Source: Spirosoma sp. (lineage in GTDB: Bacteria > Bacteroidota > Bacteroidia > Cytophagales > Spirosomataceae). Taken from it: a DNA stretch of 5,487 nucleotides. Positions 1 to 5,385 of this stretch are shown here, one piece after another. Position 1 is the stretch's first letter. Each line of letters starts with the position of its first letter. The notes beneath the pieces are model-generated. The model was not told where the DNA came from, searched no databases, and saw only the letters and a list, made by a program, of their open reading frames with translations. The DNA lies in contig JANXVQ010000868.1 of NCBI GenBank assembly GCA_025351545.1, forward strand, positions 1 to 5,487. The letters run 5' to 3'. The translations under genes were made by a program, and so were the position numbers.

Positions 1-108
1 GAAATTATTGCCAAAGGCACCCATCCCGAACTGATGGCCACCAGCCCCGAATACGTTCAGATTTACCAATCGCAACGAAGCACCAGCCAGTATGAACTAC
101 GATCTTAA
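1..108 (+). CDS. ABC exporter subunit, C-terminal end only (5' truncated by window)
   Basis: Reading frame 1 is open from the first base and ends at TAA 106-108, giving 35 residues. The fragment reads EIIAKGTHPELMATSPEYVQ and then IYQSQ before a polar tail. The pattern G-T-H-x-E-L-M followed by S-P-x-Y and a Q near the end is the standard C-terminal tail of the nucleotide-binding domain in ABC exporters of the MsbA/BmrCD type, just after the H-loop. The body of the gene lies outside the window, so substrate and length cannot be judged. Its last 17 nt overlap the start of the next gene, which is a complete ABC exporter subunit. This arrangement is typical of genes encoding the two halves of a heterodimeric exporter. 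That the fragment is an ABC protein is fairly secure; that it pairs with the next subunit is inference from the overlap. Confidence 0.82.
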   Translation, partial: EIIAKGTHPELMATSPEYVQIYQSQRSTSQYELRS

Positions 109-1855
109 TCAGGCTAACGGGCAGAAAGAAGAAAAAAACGCTACCTACAAAGCCCTTCGAAAACTGCTGGCCCTTATCGACGATGAACACCAAAGCTTGC
201 TTCTGGCGTTCATCGCCATTCTGGTCAATTCGGGGTTGACCCTGATCGGCCCCATGATTATTGGTCGTACCATCGACAAATATATCCAAACAAAACAGTA
301 TGATGGCGTCCTGCAGAATGCCGTTATTCTGTTGGGATTGTATGCGATTGCGTTCGTAACCAACTATGTACAAACACGCCTGATGGGTGGAGTAGGGCAG
401 AGGACGCTGTTTAAATTGCGAAATGCTGTGTTCAATAAATTACAGGAGTTACCCGTTGCCTTCTTCAACCAGAACAAAGCGGGCGATCTGATTTCGCGGG
501 TTAACAACGACACCGATAAGCTGAACCAGTTTTTTTCGCAGTCGCTGATGCAATTTGTCGGTAGCATTTTTATCATGACTGGGGCGGGTTTGTTTCTTCT
601 GTTTATCGATCTGCCACTCGGAGCAGCCGCTCTTTCACCGGCTATCCTACTGTGGATCTTCACGCAAGCGACGTCGGCCTGGGTGAAACGGAAGAACGCC
701 GTTAACCTGAAAAGCGTGGGTAATCTGAGTGCCGAAATTCAGGAGAATCTGAATAATTTTAAAGTTATTATTGCCTTCAACCGGCGCGATTATTTTCGCA
801 AACGCTTGGATGAAGCGAATCAGCAAAACTACCAGACAGCCGTTGGGGCCGGTTTGGCCAACAATGTTTTTACACCCGTTATTAGCATGGCGGCCAACTT
901 CGGTCAGCTAATTGTGCTCACGTTCGGTATTTACCTGATTTCAATCGGCCACTTTACGATTGGTTTGCTGATTAGCTTTCTGTCTTACATAAATAATTTT
1001 TATAACCCGCTTCGTCAGTTAGCTGCTTTATGGACAAATTTTCAGGTGGCATTGGCTGGCTGGGACCGTATATCGCATCTGTTGGCCATGCAAACGAACT
1101 TGCAGACCGTTGAAAATCCGCTGACGTTACCTACGTCTTCGCTTCTGTCTTTTCAAAACGTATCCTTTAGCTATCCGAATGGTCATGAAGTGCTGCACAA
1201 CATTAGTTTTGATCTGGAGCGGGGTAAGACCTACGCGCTGGTGGGTCCGACGGGGGGCGGAAAAACGACCACAGCTTCGTTGATTGCCCGTTTATACGAT
1301 CCAACAAGTGGAACAGTAATGCTCGATGGGAAAGACATACGGGCTTACAGTGCTAAAGAGCGTACTCAAAAAGTCGGCTTCATTTTGCAGGAACCCTTCT
1401 TATTTACAGGCACTGTACGGGAGAATATTCTTTACGGTAATGAAGAGTATCAACTTCATTCCAACGAGCAACTGGCGGAGGTTATCCAAAAAGCCAATCT
1501 GAAGGGTTTGCTGGAGCGATTTGACCATGGGCTAGACACCAAAGTACAGGCAGGTGGTGATGCAATTAGTCTTGGTCAGAAACAACTCATTGCGTTTATG
1601 CGGGCTGTGTTACGCAATCCCGACTTGCTCATTCTGGACGAAGCTACCGCTAATATTGATACCGTTACGGAACAGCTTCTGGAAGAAATATTGCAAAATC
1701 TGCCCGGAACAACCACCCGTATTATTATTGCCCATCGGCTGAATACCATTGAAAGTGCTGATGAAATATTCTTCATCAACTCAGGAGAGGTCACCCGCGC
1801 CGGGTCGCTCAACGATGCGGTCGATATGCTGCTGCATGGGAAACGGGTAAGCTGA
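92..1855 (+). CDS. ABC exporter subunit (fused membrane and ATP-binding domains)
   Basis: A 587-residue protein with the domain order of a type IV ABC exporter half-transporter. The N-terminal membrane domain has about six hydrophobic helices (roughly residues 38-60, 73-93, 150-172, 175-195, 258-283 and 285-300). The C-terminal ATPase domain starts near 350. Visible motifs are the A-loop Tyr361 (FSYPNG), Walker A GPTGGGKTT at 385-393, Q-loop Gln433 in ILQEPFLF, signature ISLGQ at 492-496 (a mild variant of LSGGQ), Walker B LLILDE at 512-517 with catalytic Glu517, D-loop NID at 521-523 and H-loop His548 in IIIAHRL. All catalytic residues are present, so this half should hydrolyse ATP in the inner membrane. 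The ATG at 92 overlaps the upstream ABC gene by 17 nt, suggesting translational coupling and a heterodimer. Such exporters move drugs, lipids or peptides; the substrate cannot be read from the sequence. Confidence 0.95.
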   Translation: MNYDLNQANGQKEEKNATYKALRKLLALIDDEHQSLLLAFIAILVNSGLTLIGPMIIGRTIDKYIQTKQYDGVLQNAVILLGLYAIAFVTNYVQTRLMGGVGQRTLFKLRNAVFNKLQELPVAFFNQNKAGDLISRVNNDTDKLNQFFSQSLMQFVGSIFIMTGAGLFLLFIDLPLGAAALSPAILLWIFTQATSAWVKRKNAVNLKSVGNLSAEIQENLNNFKVIIAFNRRDYFRKRLDEANQQNYQTAVGAGLANNVFTPVISMAANFGQLIVLTFGIYLISIGHFTIGLLISFLSYINNFYNPLRQLAALWTNFQVALAGWDRISHLLAMQTNLQTVENPLTLPTSSLLSFQNVSFSYPNGHEVLHNISFDLERGKTYALVGPTGGGKTTTASLIARLYDPTSGTVMLDGKDIRAYSAKERTQKVGFILQEPFLFTGTVRENILYGNEEYQLHSNEQLAEVIQKANLKGLLERFDHGLDTKVQAGGDAISLGQKQLIAFMRAVLRNPDLLILDEATANIDTVTEQLLEEILQNLPGTTTRIIIAHRLNTIESADEIFFINSGEVTRAGSLNDAVDMLLHGKRVS

Positions 1856-1865
1856 TTGATCATGA

Positions 1866-1933
1866 AGGATTTTTTTTGATAGGATAAGGCAAGATTTTCC
1901 TGGTATTCAATCCTGTTTTATCCTCTAAATCCT
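1866..1933 (+). repeat. Nested inverted repeat built on AGGAT/ATCCT, just after the ABC operon
   Basis: AGGATTT at 1866-1872 is the exact reverse complement of AAATCCT at 1927-1933. Nested inside, AGGATAA at 1881-1887 is the exact reverse complement of TTATCCT at 1918-1924. A further ATCCTG lies at 1910-1915, so ATCCT occurs three times at spacings of 10 and 9 nt. As RNA this could form a two-step stem of 7 + 7 pairs with an 8-nt/2-nt internal loop and a 30-nt apical loop. It begins 11 nt after the exporter stop codon, so it may act as a 3' end or RNA-stability element of that operon. The pairs are A/T-rich and the arm spacing is long, so stability is uncertain. I have a loose impression that AGGATTT/AAATCCTG strings recur between genes in Bacteroidota; I cannot verify that here. 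Confidence 0.45.
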
Positions 1934-2094
1934 GCCAAAAGAAGACCGCAATTTTATCGGTTACGAAGATAATTTTTTATGCACTGTATCCAACTCAATC
2001 GATATGAAACTGTCAGGTTGTAGATATGAGCCGCCTACCAGAAGCGTTGTTCAGGCGAAACCTATGAGCCCGGTAATTGAAAAATCATAGATGA

Positions 2095-2139
2095 CCTGGC
2101 AGGAAAGTAGCGTCTACCAGTAGAATTCCATGCGCCAGG
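2095..2139. repeat. Nested stem-loop element of unknown role
   Basis: CCTGGC at 2095-2100 is exactly complementary to GCCAGG at 2134-2139. Inside it GGAA (2102-2105) pairs with TTCC (2126-2129), and inside that GTAG (2107-2110) can pair with CTAC (2114-2117) around a CGT loop. Alternatively, CTAC 2114-2117 can pair with GTAG 2120-2123. The total is about 14 possible pairs over 45 nt, with small bulges. No T-tract follows on either strand, so a simple intrinsic terminator is unlikely. The element sits in gene-free DNA about 140 nt before the lipoprotein promoter. It could be part of a small RNA, a protein-binding site or chance. Confidence 0.35.
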
Positions 2140-2250
2140 GAATCAGATTAGAAATCCGAGTGAATAAAGTACAGTGAATTGATCACAAGTGGTTGTTTTT
2201 TGAGTAAACGGACCTTTTTTAGAACCCACTGGCAAATCATGCCAATGCAT

Positions 2251-2258
2251 TATCTTTG
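2251..2258 (+). promoter_or_regulatory. TATCTTTG: Bacteroidota -7 promoter box for the lipoprotein gene
   Basis: TATCTTTG matches the Bacteroidota housekeeping -7 consensus TAnnTTTG exactly. A convincing -33 TTG element is not visible at the expected distance; TGG at 2230-2232 is the nearest weak candidate. Transcription would begin near 2262, leaving an untranslated leader of only about 16 nt before the ATG at 2278. This supports 2278 over 2179 as the translation start. GGCAAA (2231-2236) and TTTGCC (2255-2260) form an inverted repeat that overlaps the box, which could be an operator. Confidence 0.62.
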
Positions 2259-2277
2259 CCTAATCAACCTGATGTGT

Positions 2278-2862
2278 ATGAATAAATATTTCCTTGTTGT
2301 AACTCTCTGCTGTTCAATACTATTTTTTAGTGCCTGTCGTAGCCGTCAGCAGGCTAATTCGCAGTCGACTGATTCGACGCAGACCACCGAATCAGCTACC
2401 GAAATGACAACTCACGTTACTATTGCCGGGCATTTAACTGAACTCGGCCTGACCCCAAACAGCGACTGGCGCGGGATTAATGTTGGTGATGAATTTTCCA
2501 ATGTTAAAGGTCTTGAAAAGGGGGAGTCATTTGAGAGTGACACCGATCACATTGGCTACACGATAGAACTAAAAAACCTTGAATCGGCCGACATTCTCTA
2601 TTACCAAACAGGCAAAAAAGTATCAGCGATTGATGTGGATTTATTTCTCAACAACCGTCAGTCAGTCACTATTTATCAGAAAGAACTGGAGGGCTATTTT
2701 TCAGTTCGCTATGGAGCTCCCAAACCTGGCGATGGCGGTACGGTTTGGATTGGCCAAAAAGGCAAGACCGTACTATTGAAGGATGTATCGAAAGGAAAAG
2801 ATTTCGGTTTGAAGATCAAGATTGGCTCATCGGGTGGTGCTATGACCGCTTCGGTAAAATAA
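2278..2862 (+). CDS. Small lipoprotein of unknown function
   Basis: A 194-residue protein whose first 20 residues are a lipoprotein signal: Met-Asn-Lys, a hydrophobic stretch (YFLVVTLCCSILFF) and a lipobox-like FSAC with the acceptor Cys20. A Ser/Thr/Gln-rich linker follows (about residues 21-45), then a compact domain (about 50-185) containing SDWRGINVGDEFSNVKGLEK, DHIGYTIELKNLESADI and DVSKGKDFGLKIKI. I do not recognise a named family; the domain resembles hypothetical proteins I associate with Bacteroidota. It is probably exported and anchored in a membrane facing the periplasm or surface. The same frame is open upstream to an ATG at 2179, but those codons give no signal peptide and lie upstream of the inferred transcription start. 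In-frame ATG 2272 is a close alternative start. The gene is transcribed alone and converges on ilvE. Coding is well supported; function is unknown. Confidence 0.85.
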   Translation: MNKYFLVVTLCCSILFFSACRSRQQANSQSTDSTQTTESATEMTTHVTIAGHLTELGLTPNSDWRGINVGDEFSNVKGLEKGESFESDTDHIGYTIELKNLESADILYYQTGKKVSAIDVDLFLNNRQSVTIYQKELEGYFSVRYGAPKPGDGGTVWIGQKGKTVLLKDVSKGKDFGLKIKIGSSGGAMTASVK

Positions 2863-2927
2863 AGTCTCATTCTGATATTGATACTGGAAATCTGAGTACC
2901 TGTAATTTAACAAAGCGTAAAAAAAGA

Positions 2928-2957
2928 AAAAGCCCCGACCAAAAAGTAGGGGCTTTT
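2928..2957. terminator. Hairpin terminator shared by convergent lipoprotein and ilvE genes
   Basis: AAAAGCCCC at 2928-2936 is the perfect reverse complement of GGGGCTTTT at 2949-2957, with a 12-nt loop. Read on the minus strand, the GC-rich stem is followed by an interrupted T-tract (complement of the A-rich run 2919-2931), the hallmark of a strong intrinsic terminator. It begins 18 nt past the ilvE stop. On the plus strand only four T residues follow the GC part, so termination of the lipoprotein transcript, 65 nt upstream, may be weaker. Confidence 0.9.
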
Positions 2958-2975
2958 GCGTAAAGCAGTATTAAA

Positions 2976-4046
2976 CTAGACTTGATGCATCCAGCCAAAG
3001 GTGTCTTCAATCTTACCCGTGCGCAAGTCGCTGAGGTAATTTCTAACCCGAATAGCAACGGAATCTTCCGGCGCAAATTCTGGCAGCATATAATCTTTGC
3101 CATTGTAACCGATGAGTGAATAGGGCGACGAACCCACCGCTGTTCCAGCGCCGAAAGCTTCGGTTAATCGACCTGTTTCGATACCGCTGATCACTTCATC
3201 AATGGAAACCAACCGTTCTTCGACTTCCATTCCCCAACTCCGGGCAATTTTCAAAATCGAATCGCGGGTAACGCCTTTCAGAATTGAATCAGATGTGGCC
3301 GGGGTCACTACTTTACCATCAATAATGAATATGATGTTCATCGTGCCTGATTCCTCAATGTATTTGTGCTCACGGGCATCGGTCCAGATAAGTTGGTCGT
3401 AGCCTTGTTGCTGAGCCATCAGCGTTGGATACAGCGAACCGCCATAGTTGCCAGCGCATTTGGCATAGCCTACACCACCCGGTGCCGAACGAATGTATTC
3501 GGTTTCGACCTTAAGTTTTGGCGGGTTGGAATAATAGGCACCTACTGGACAGGTGAAAATGCAGAAACGGTATGTTTTCGACGGGGCGACACCCAAAAAT
3601 GTATCCGTTCCAAACATATAAGGACGGACATAAAGCGAACTTTCGGGAGCGCTCGGTACCCAATCGGCGTCTACGCGCAATAATGCTTCCAACCCGCCCA
3701 TAAATACTTCTTCGGGCAGGGTTGCCATGCACATCCGCTTAGCCGACTCGTTCATACGCTCGAAATTGGCGAGCGGACGAAACATCGAAACTTCGCCAGC
3801 CTCATTTTTGAACGCCTTCATGCCTTCAAAAATAGACTGACCATAATGCAGCGACGACAGAGCAGGGCTTAGTGTGAAGTTGTCGAACGGCACAATCATC
3901 TGATTTTGCCATTCACCATCAACGAAATCGGCCACAAACATGTGGTCCGAGAAATGTTTTCCGAAAGGTAGATGGTCAAAATCTACCTCCTGAATGCGGG
4001 AGTGTTCCGCTTTCCGCAATTCAATTTGTAATACGTCCGTCGTCAT
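2976..4046 (-). CDS. ilvE: Branched-chain amino acid aminotransferase
   Basis: A 356-residue cytosolic, PLP-dependent fold-type IV aminotransferase. It exchanges the amino group between glutamate/2-oxoglutarate and leucine, isoleucine or valine: the last step of their synthesis and the first of their breakdown. Visible motifs are LHYGQSIFEGMKAFK (66-80), RPxxNxxR (90-97), YVRPYMFGTD (139-148), GVGYAKCAGNYGGS (191-204) with the predicted PLP-binding Lys196, EESGTMN (231-237), KGVTRDSIL (257-265) and FGAGTAVGSSP (298-308). The length and the AKCAGNYGGS motif fit the longer, eukaryote-like BCAT group (IlvE type II) rather than the roughly 300-residue E. coli type. Nothing is truncated. Neighbours are not branched-chain amino acid genes, so ilvE is isolated here. 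It ends at a strong terminator and has its own promoter box and structured leader. D-amino-acid transaminase and aminodeoxychorismate lyase share the fold but are shorter and lack these motifs. Confidence 0.97.
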   Translation of the reverse strand: MTTDVLQIELRKAEHSRIQEVDFDHLPFGKHFSDHMFVADFVDGEWQNQMIVPFDNFTLSPALSSLHYGQSIFEGMKAFKNEAGEVSMFRPLANFERMNESAKRMCMATLPEEVFMGGLEALLRVDADWVPSAPESSLYVRPYMFGTDTFLGVAPSKTYRFCIFTCPVGAYYSNPPKLKVETEYIRSAPGGVGYAKCAGNYGGSLYPTLMAQQQGYDQLIWTDAREHKYIEESGTMNIIFIIDGKVVTPATSDSILKGVTRDSILKIARSWGMEVEERLVSIDEVISGIETGRLTEAFGAGTAVGSSPYSLIGYNGKDYMLPEFAPEDSVAIRVRNYLSDLRTGKIEDTFGWMHQV

Positions 4047-4088
4047 AACAGCTTGTGATTAATCTGTTAGCCTGTTGATTGACAGGCT
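4047..4088 (-). promoter_or_regulatory. ilvE leader with two adjacent hairpins
   Basis: The short leader between the inferred transcription start (near 4089) and the ilvE ATG holds two inverted repeats back to back. First, AGCCTGT (4069-4075) pairs exactly with ACAGGCT (4082-4088) around a 6-nt loop, forming a hairpin at the extreme 5' end of the RNA. Second, AACAG (4047-4051) pairs with CTGTT (4064-4068) around a 12-nt loop, ending directly before the start codon (4044-4046). There is no leader peptide rich in Leu/Ile/Val, so classical attenuation is unlikely. Possible roles are RNA stability, control of start-codon access, or a DNA operator. Confidence 0.5.
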
Positions 4089-4092
4089 TCGG

Positions 4093-4100
4093 CAAAGCTA
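4093..4100 (-). promoter_or_regulatory. ilvE: TAGCTTTG: Bacteroidota -7 promoter box for ilvE
   Basis: On the minus strand this reads TAGCTTTG, an exact match to TAnnTTTG, 46 nt upstream of the ilvE start codon. A TTGACA string lies upstream (minus strand 4131-4126), but the 25-nt gap to the box is longer than usual, so the -33 element is unclear. The box gives ilvE its own promoter despite the adenosyltransferase gene upstream on the same strand. Confidence 0.6.
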
Positions 4101-4122
4101 AAAAAATAGATTGAGTAAATTT

Positions 4123-4138
4123 AGTTGTCAAGACAACT
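4123..4138. repeat. 16-nt palindrome upstream of ilvE promoter
   Basis: AGTTGTC (4123-4129) and GACAACT (4132-4138) are exact reverse complements separated by AA. The element lies about 35-50 nt upstream of the inferred ilvE transcription start, a usual position for a dimeric activator site. On the plus strand it is followed by a run of seven T, so it also has the look of a weak terminator for transcription running rightward. No plus-strand gene precedes it that would need one. Its tiny centre (2 nt) fits a protein-binding site better than an RNA hairpin. Confidence 0.45.
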
Positions 4139-4156
4139 TTTTTTGAGGATTGCCAA

Positions 4157-4708
4157 TCAGACTCTGGGTTTCCAGACTACTTCTTCTGCGTTTAATTCCT
4201 GTGCCATTTTTCGGCTTAGCACAAATAGATAATCTGATAGTCGGTTGATGTATTGTAGCACCAGTTCATCCAGAGGTGATGAATCATTCAGTGCAATAAC
4301 CAATCGCTCGGCCCGACGACATACAGTTCTGGCCAAATGGCAGAATGACACCGCTTCATGACCACCTGGCAAAACGAATGCCCGTAACTCCGGTAGTTCG
4401 GCATCCATCGTATCCATTGCCTCTTCAAGTAAAATAATATCGCCTGGAGTGATCGCAGGCATTACTCTTTTTGGCGCTTTTTCCGGATCGGTTGCTAATT
4501 CGGACCCAACGGTAAAGAGCCGGTCCTGAATCTCTTTTAATAAATCCCGACGACCAGTATTAATTGGCTGATTACGCACCAGACCAATCCACGAATTGAG
4601 TTCATCTACTGTTCCATAGGCATCAATTCGTAAATCGGCCTTGCTCACCCGACGACCGCCAATTAAAGCGGTTTCGCCTTTATCACCCGTTTTTGTATAA
4701 ATCTTCAT
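4157..4708 (-). CDS. pduO: PduO-type cob(I)alamin adenosyltransferase
   Basis: A 183-residue cytosolic enzyme that transfers the 5'-deoxyadenosyl group from ATP to cob(I)alamin, making adenosylcobalamin. The family (PduO N-terminal type, human homologue MMAB) forms trimers of five-helix bundles. Diagnostic features are the N-terminal ATP-binding stretch KIYTKTGDKGETALIGGRRV (2-21), IDAYGTVDELNSWIG (28-42), FVLPGG (111-116), the Arg/Glu cluster CRRAERLV (130-137) and NRLSDYLFVLSRKMA (155-169). Length is normal and the protein looks intact. No cobalamin synthesis gene or B12-dependent enzyme is adjacent, so a specific client such as methylmalonyl-CoA mutase is only an inference. The gene lies upstream of ilvE on the same strand, 110 nt away, and diverges from the gene at 4876. 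No exact TAnnTTTG box is visible in front of it; TATTTTG (minus strand 4727-4721) is a one-base-short near match. It should not be confused with the unrelated CobA/BtuR adenosyltransferase family. Confidence 0.96.
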   Translation of the reverse strand: MKIYTKTGDKGETALIGGRRVSKADLRIDAYGTVDELNSWIGLVRNQPINTGRRDLLKEIQDRLFTVGSELATDPEKAPKRVMPAITPGDIILLEEAMDTMDAELPELRAFVLPGGHEAVSFCHLARTVCRRAERLVIALNDSSPLDELVLQYINRLSDYLFVLSRKMAQELNAEEVVWKPRV

Positions 4709-4720
4709 GTTTACTTAAAC
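4709..4720. repeat. Short palindrome abutting the pduO start codon
   Basis: GTTTA (4709-4713) and TAAAC (4716-4720) are exact reverse complements around CT, directly against the pduO start codon. At 5 + 5 bases and A/T-rich, it could be chance. If real, it would suit an operator or a small leader hairpin affecting pduO translation. Confidence 0.22.
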
Positions 4721-4770
4721 CAAAATACTTAACAAATGGCTAAGCTAACGGATTTACCCCATTCGAGCCT

Positions 4771-4778
4771 TACCTTTG
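4771..4778 (+). promoter_or_regulatory. TACCTTTG: Bacteroidota -7 promoter box for membrane protein/queA pair
   Basis: TACCTTTG is an exact TAnnTTTG match facing right in the divergent gap between pduO and the membrane protein gene. Transcription would start near 4782, giving a leader of about 94 nt before the ATG at 4876. The leader is pyrimidine-rich near its end (several CTTT/CTC strings at 4843-4872) and shows no strong hairpin. A -33 TTG element is not evident. Because the downstream gene overlaps queA, this box probably drives both. Confidence 0.6.
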
Positions 4779-4875
4779 CGGCCTGATTTGAAAAGCTAAA
4801 ACTATAGCTGGTAAATCGTCTTGAGTTAAGAGGTTCAACTGCCTTTTTGCTCGTTCACTCTTTCGCTCTTTTTAA

Positions 4876-5385
4876 ATGAAAGCAGGTACTTTTTTCGTCC
4901 GAGTGTGGCGTATCATGTCCATTGTCGGATTTATACTCGCATTGTTTAGTAGTTATATTTCGTATCCTGATCAGGTAACGGTGCGCTTCGACGCTCTAAA
5001 CCATCCTCTTCAAACGGTTAATCGAGAAGTGATTTTTTACTTGGCAATCGCCATTTTTCTGATCAATAACACCCTGATTAATGTTGTTTCCAAGCTATTT
5101 TTGCGGGTTCCAACTGCCCAAATTCCGATGCCTAACCAAGATGTTTGGGCCGCTCATCGCCCGAAACTAGATGGGGTATTTAAGACTTGGTTCAGTCTGC
5201 TCATGTCTGCCATTAATACGATACTGGGCCTGGGATTATTGGTGCTTTCGTTTCTCAATCGGTCTGATCGACCAATCCGGACAGTTGAATATGCCTGGTT
5301 ATTGCCGCTCAGTACGGTTATCCTGATTGCGGTGCTGGCTTCTCTACCAATCCGTTTGTTCATGAAACCCGGCGACGATGAGTGA
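4876..5385 (+). CDS. Four-helix membrane protein, DUF1648-like
   Basis: A 169-residue integral membrane protein with four hydrophobic segments (about residues 9-29, 51-71, 103-127 and 138-163). The loop after the first helix, YPDQVTVRFDALNHPLQTVN (30-49), resembles the DUF1648 pattern P-x-x-V-x-x-x-F followed by a turn. The MPNQDVW stretch (85-91) between helices 2 and 3 resembles the PNxxYW motif I associate with DUF1648 proteins. I rate this resemblance as likely but unconfirmed, and the biochemical role is unknown. The ATG at 4876 is preceded by A/T-rich DNA without a Shine-Dalgarno sequence, as elsewhere in the window. Met14 is a weaker alternative start because it would cut into helix 1. 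The stop overlaps the queA start by 8 nt (5378-5385), pointing to co-transcription and translational coupling. A direct role in tRNA modification is not implied. Confidence 0.85.
   Translation: MKAGTFFVRVWRIMSIVGFILALFSSYISYPDQVTVRFDALNHPLQTVNREVIFYLAIAIFLINNTLINVVSKLFLRVPTAQIPMPNQDVWAAHRPKLDGVFKTWFSLLMSAINTILGLGLLVLSFLNRSDRPIRTVEYAWLLPLSTVILIAVLASLPIRLFMKPGDDE

Larger units (their letters stand above)
1856..2250. other. Gene-free gap with two folded inverted-repeat elements
   Basis: About 400 nt separate the ABC exporter stop from the promoter box of the lipoprotein gene. I see no convincing coding region: the longest ATG-started frame I noticed is 28 codons (2004-2090) and resembles nothing I know. 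The stretch contains poly-T runs and two nested inverted-repeat elements, described separately at 1866-1933 and 2095-2139. The heptamer CTACCAG also occurs twice (2035-2041 and 2114-2120). No tRNA-like cloverleaf, transposase remnant or classic strong GC hairpin followed by a T-tract was found. The gap may hold the 3' end of the ABC operon transcript and possibly a small RNA, but nothing here proves either. Confidence 0.5.

Noticed and set aside
5..663. Several minus-strand open frames opposite the ABC exporter gene (5-373, 145-363, 364-663)
   Set aside because: They lie antisense to a gene with full family motifs, show no domain of their own and have low-complexity or implausible composition.
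2004..2090. A 28-codon ATG-started frame in the gene-free gap (MKLSGCRYEPPTRSVV...)
   Set aside because: It is very short, has no signal peptide, membrane helix or recognisable motif, no promoter box before it, and its length is expected by chance.
2179..2277. N-terminal extension of the lipoprotein gene from ATG 2179
   Set aside because: It buries the lipoprotein signal peptide and spans the TATCTTTG promoter box, so it is unlikely to be translated with the gene.
2745..2963. Plus-strand frame running from the lipoprotein gene through the terminator
   Set aside because: It begins inside the lipoprotein gene in another frame and ends within the terminator hairpin, so it is a chance frame.
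3202..3732. Open frames overlapping ilvE in other frames (3202-3402, 3366-3683, 3511-3732)
   Set aside because: The ilvE frame carries all aminotransferase motifs across this region; the others have no recognisable content.
4123..4138. Reading the palindrome as the pduO terminator
   Set aside because: On the minus strand it is followed by AAATTTACTC with no T-tract, and the 2-nt centre makes a poor RNA hairpin; an operator or chance fits better.
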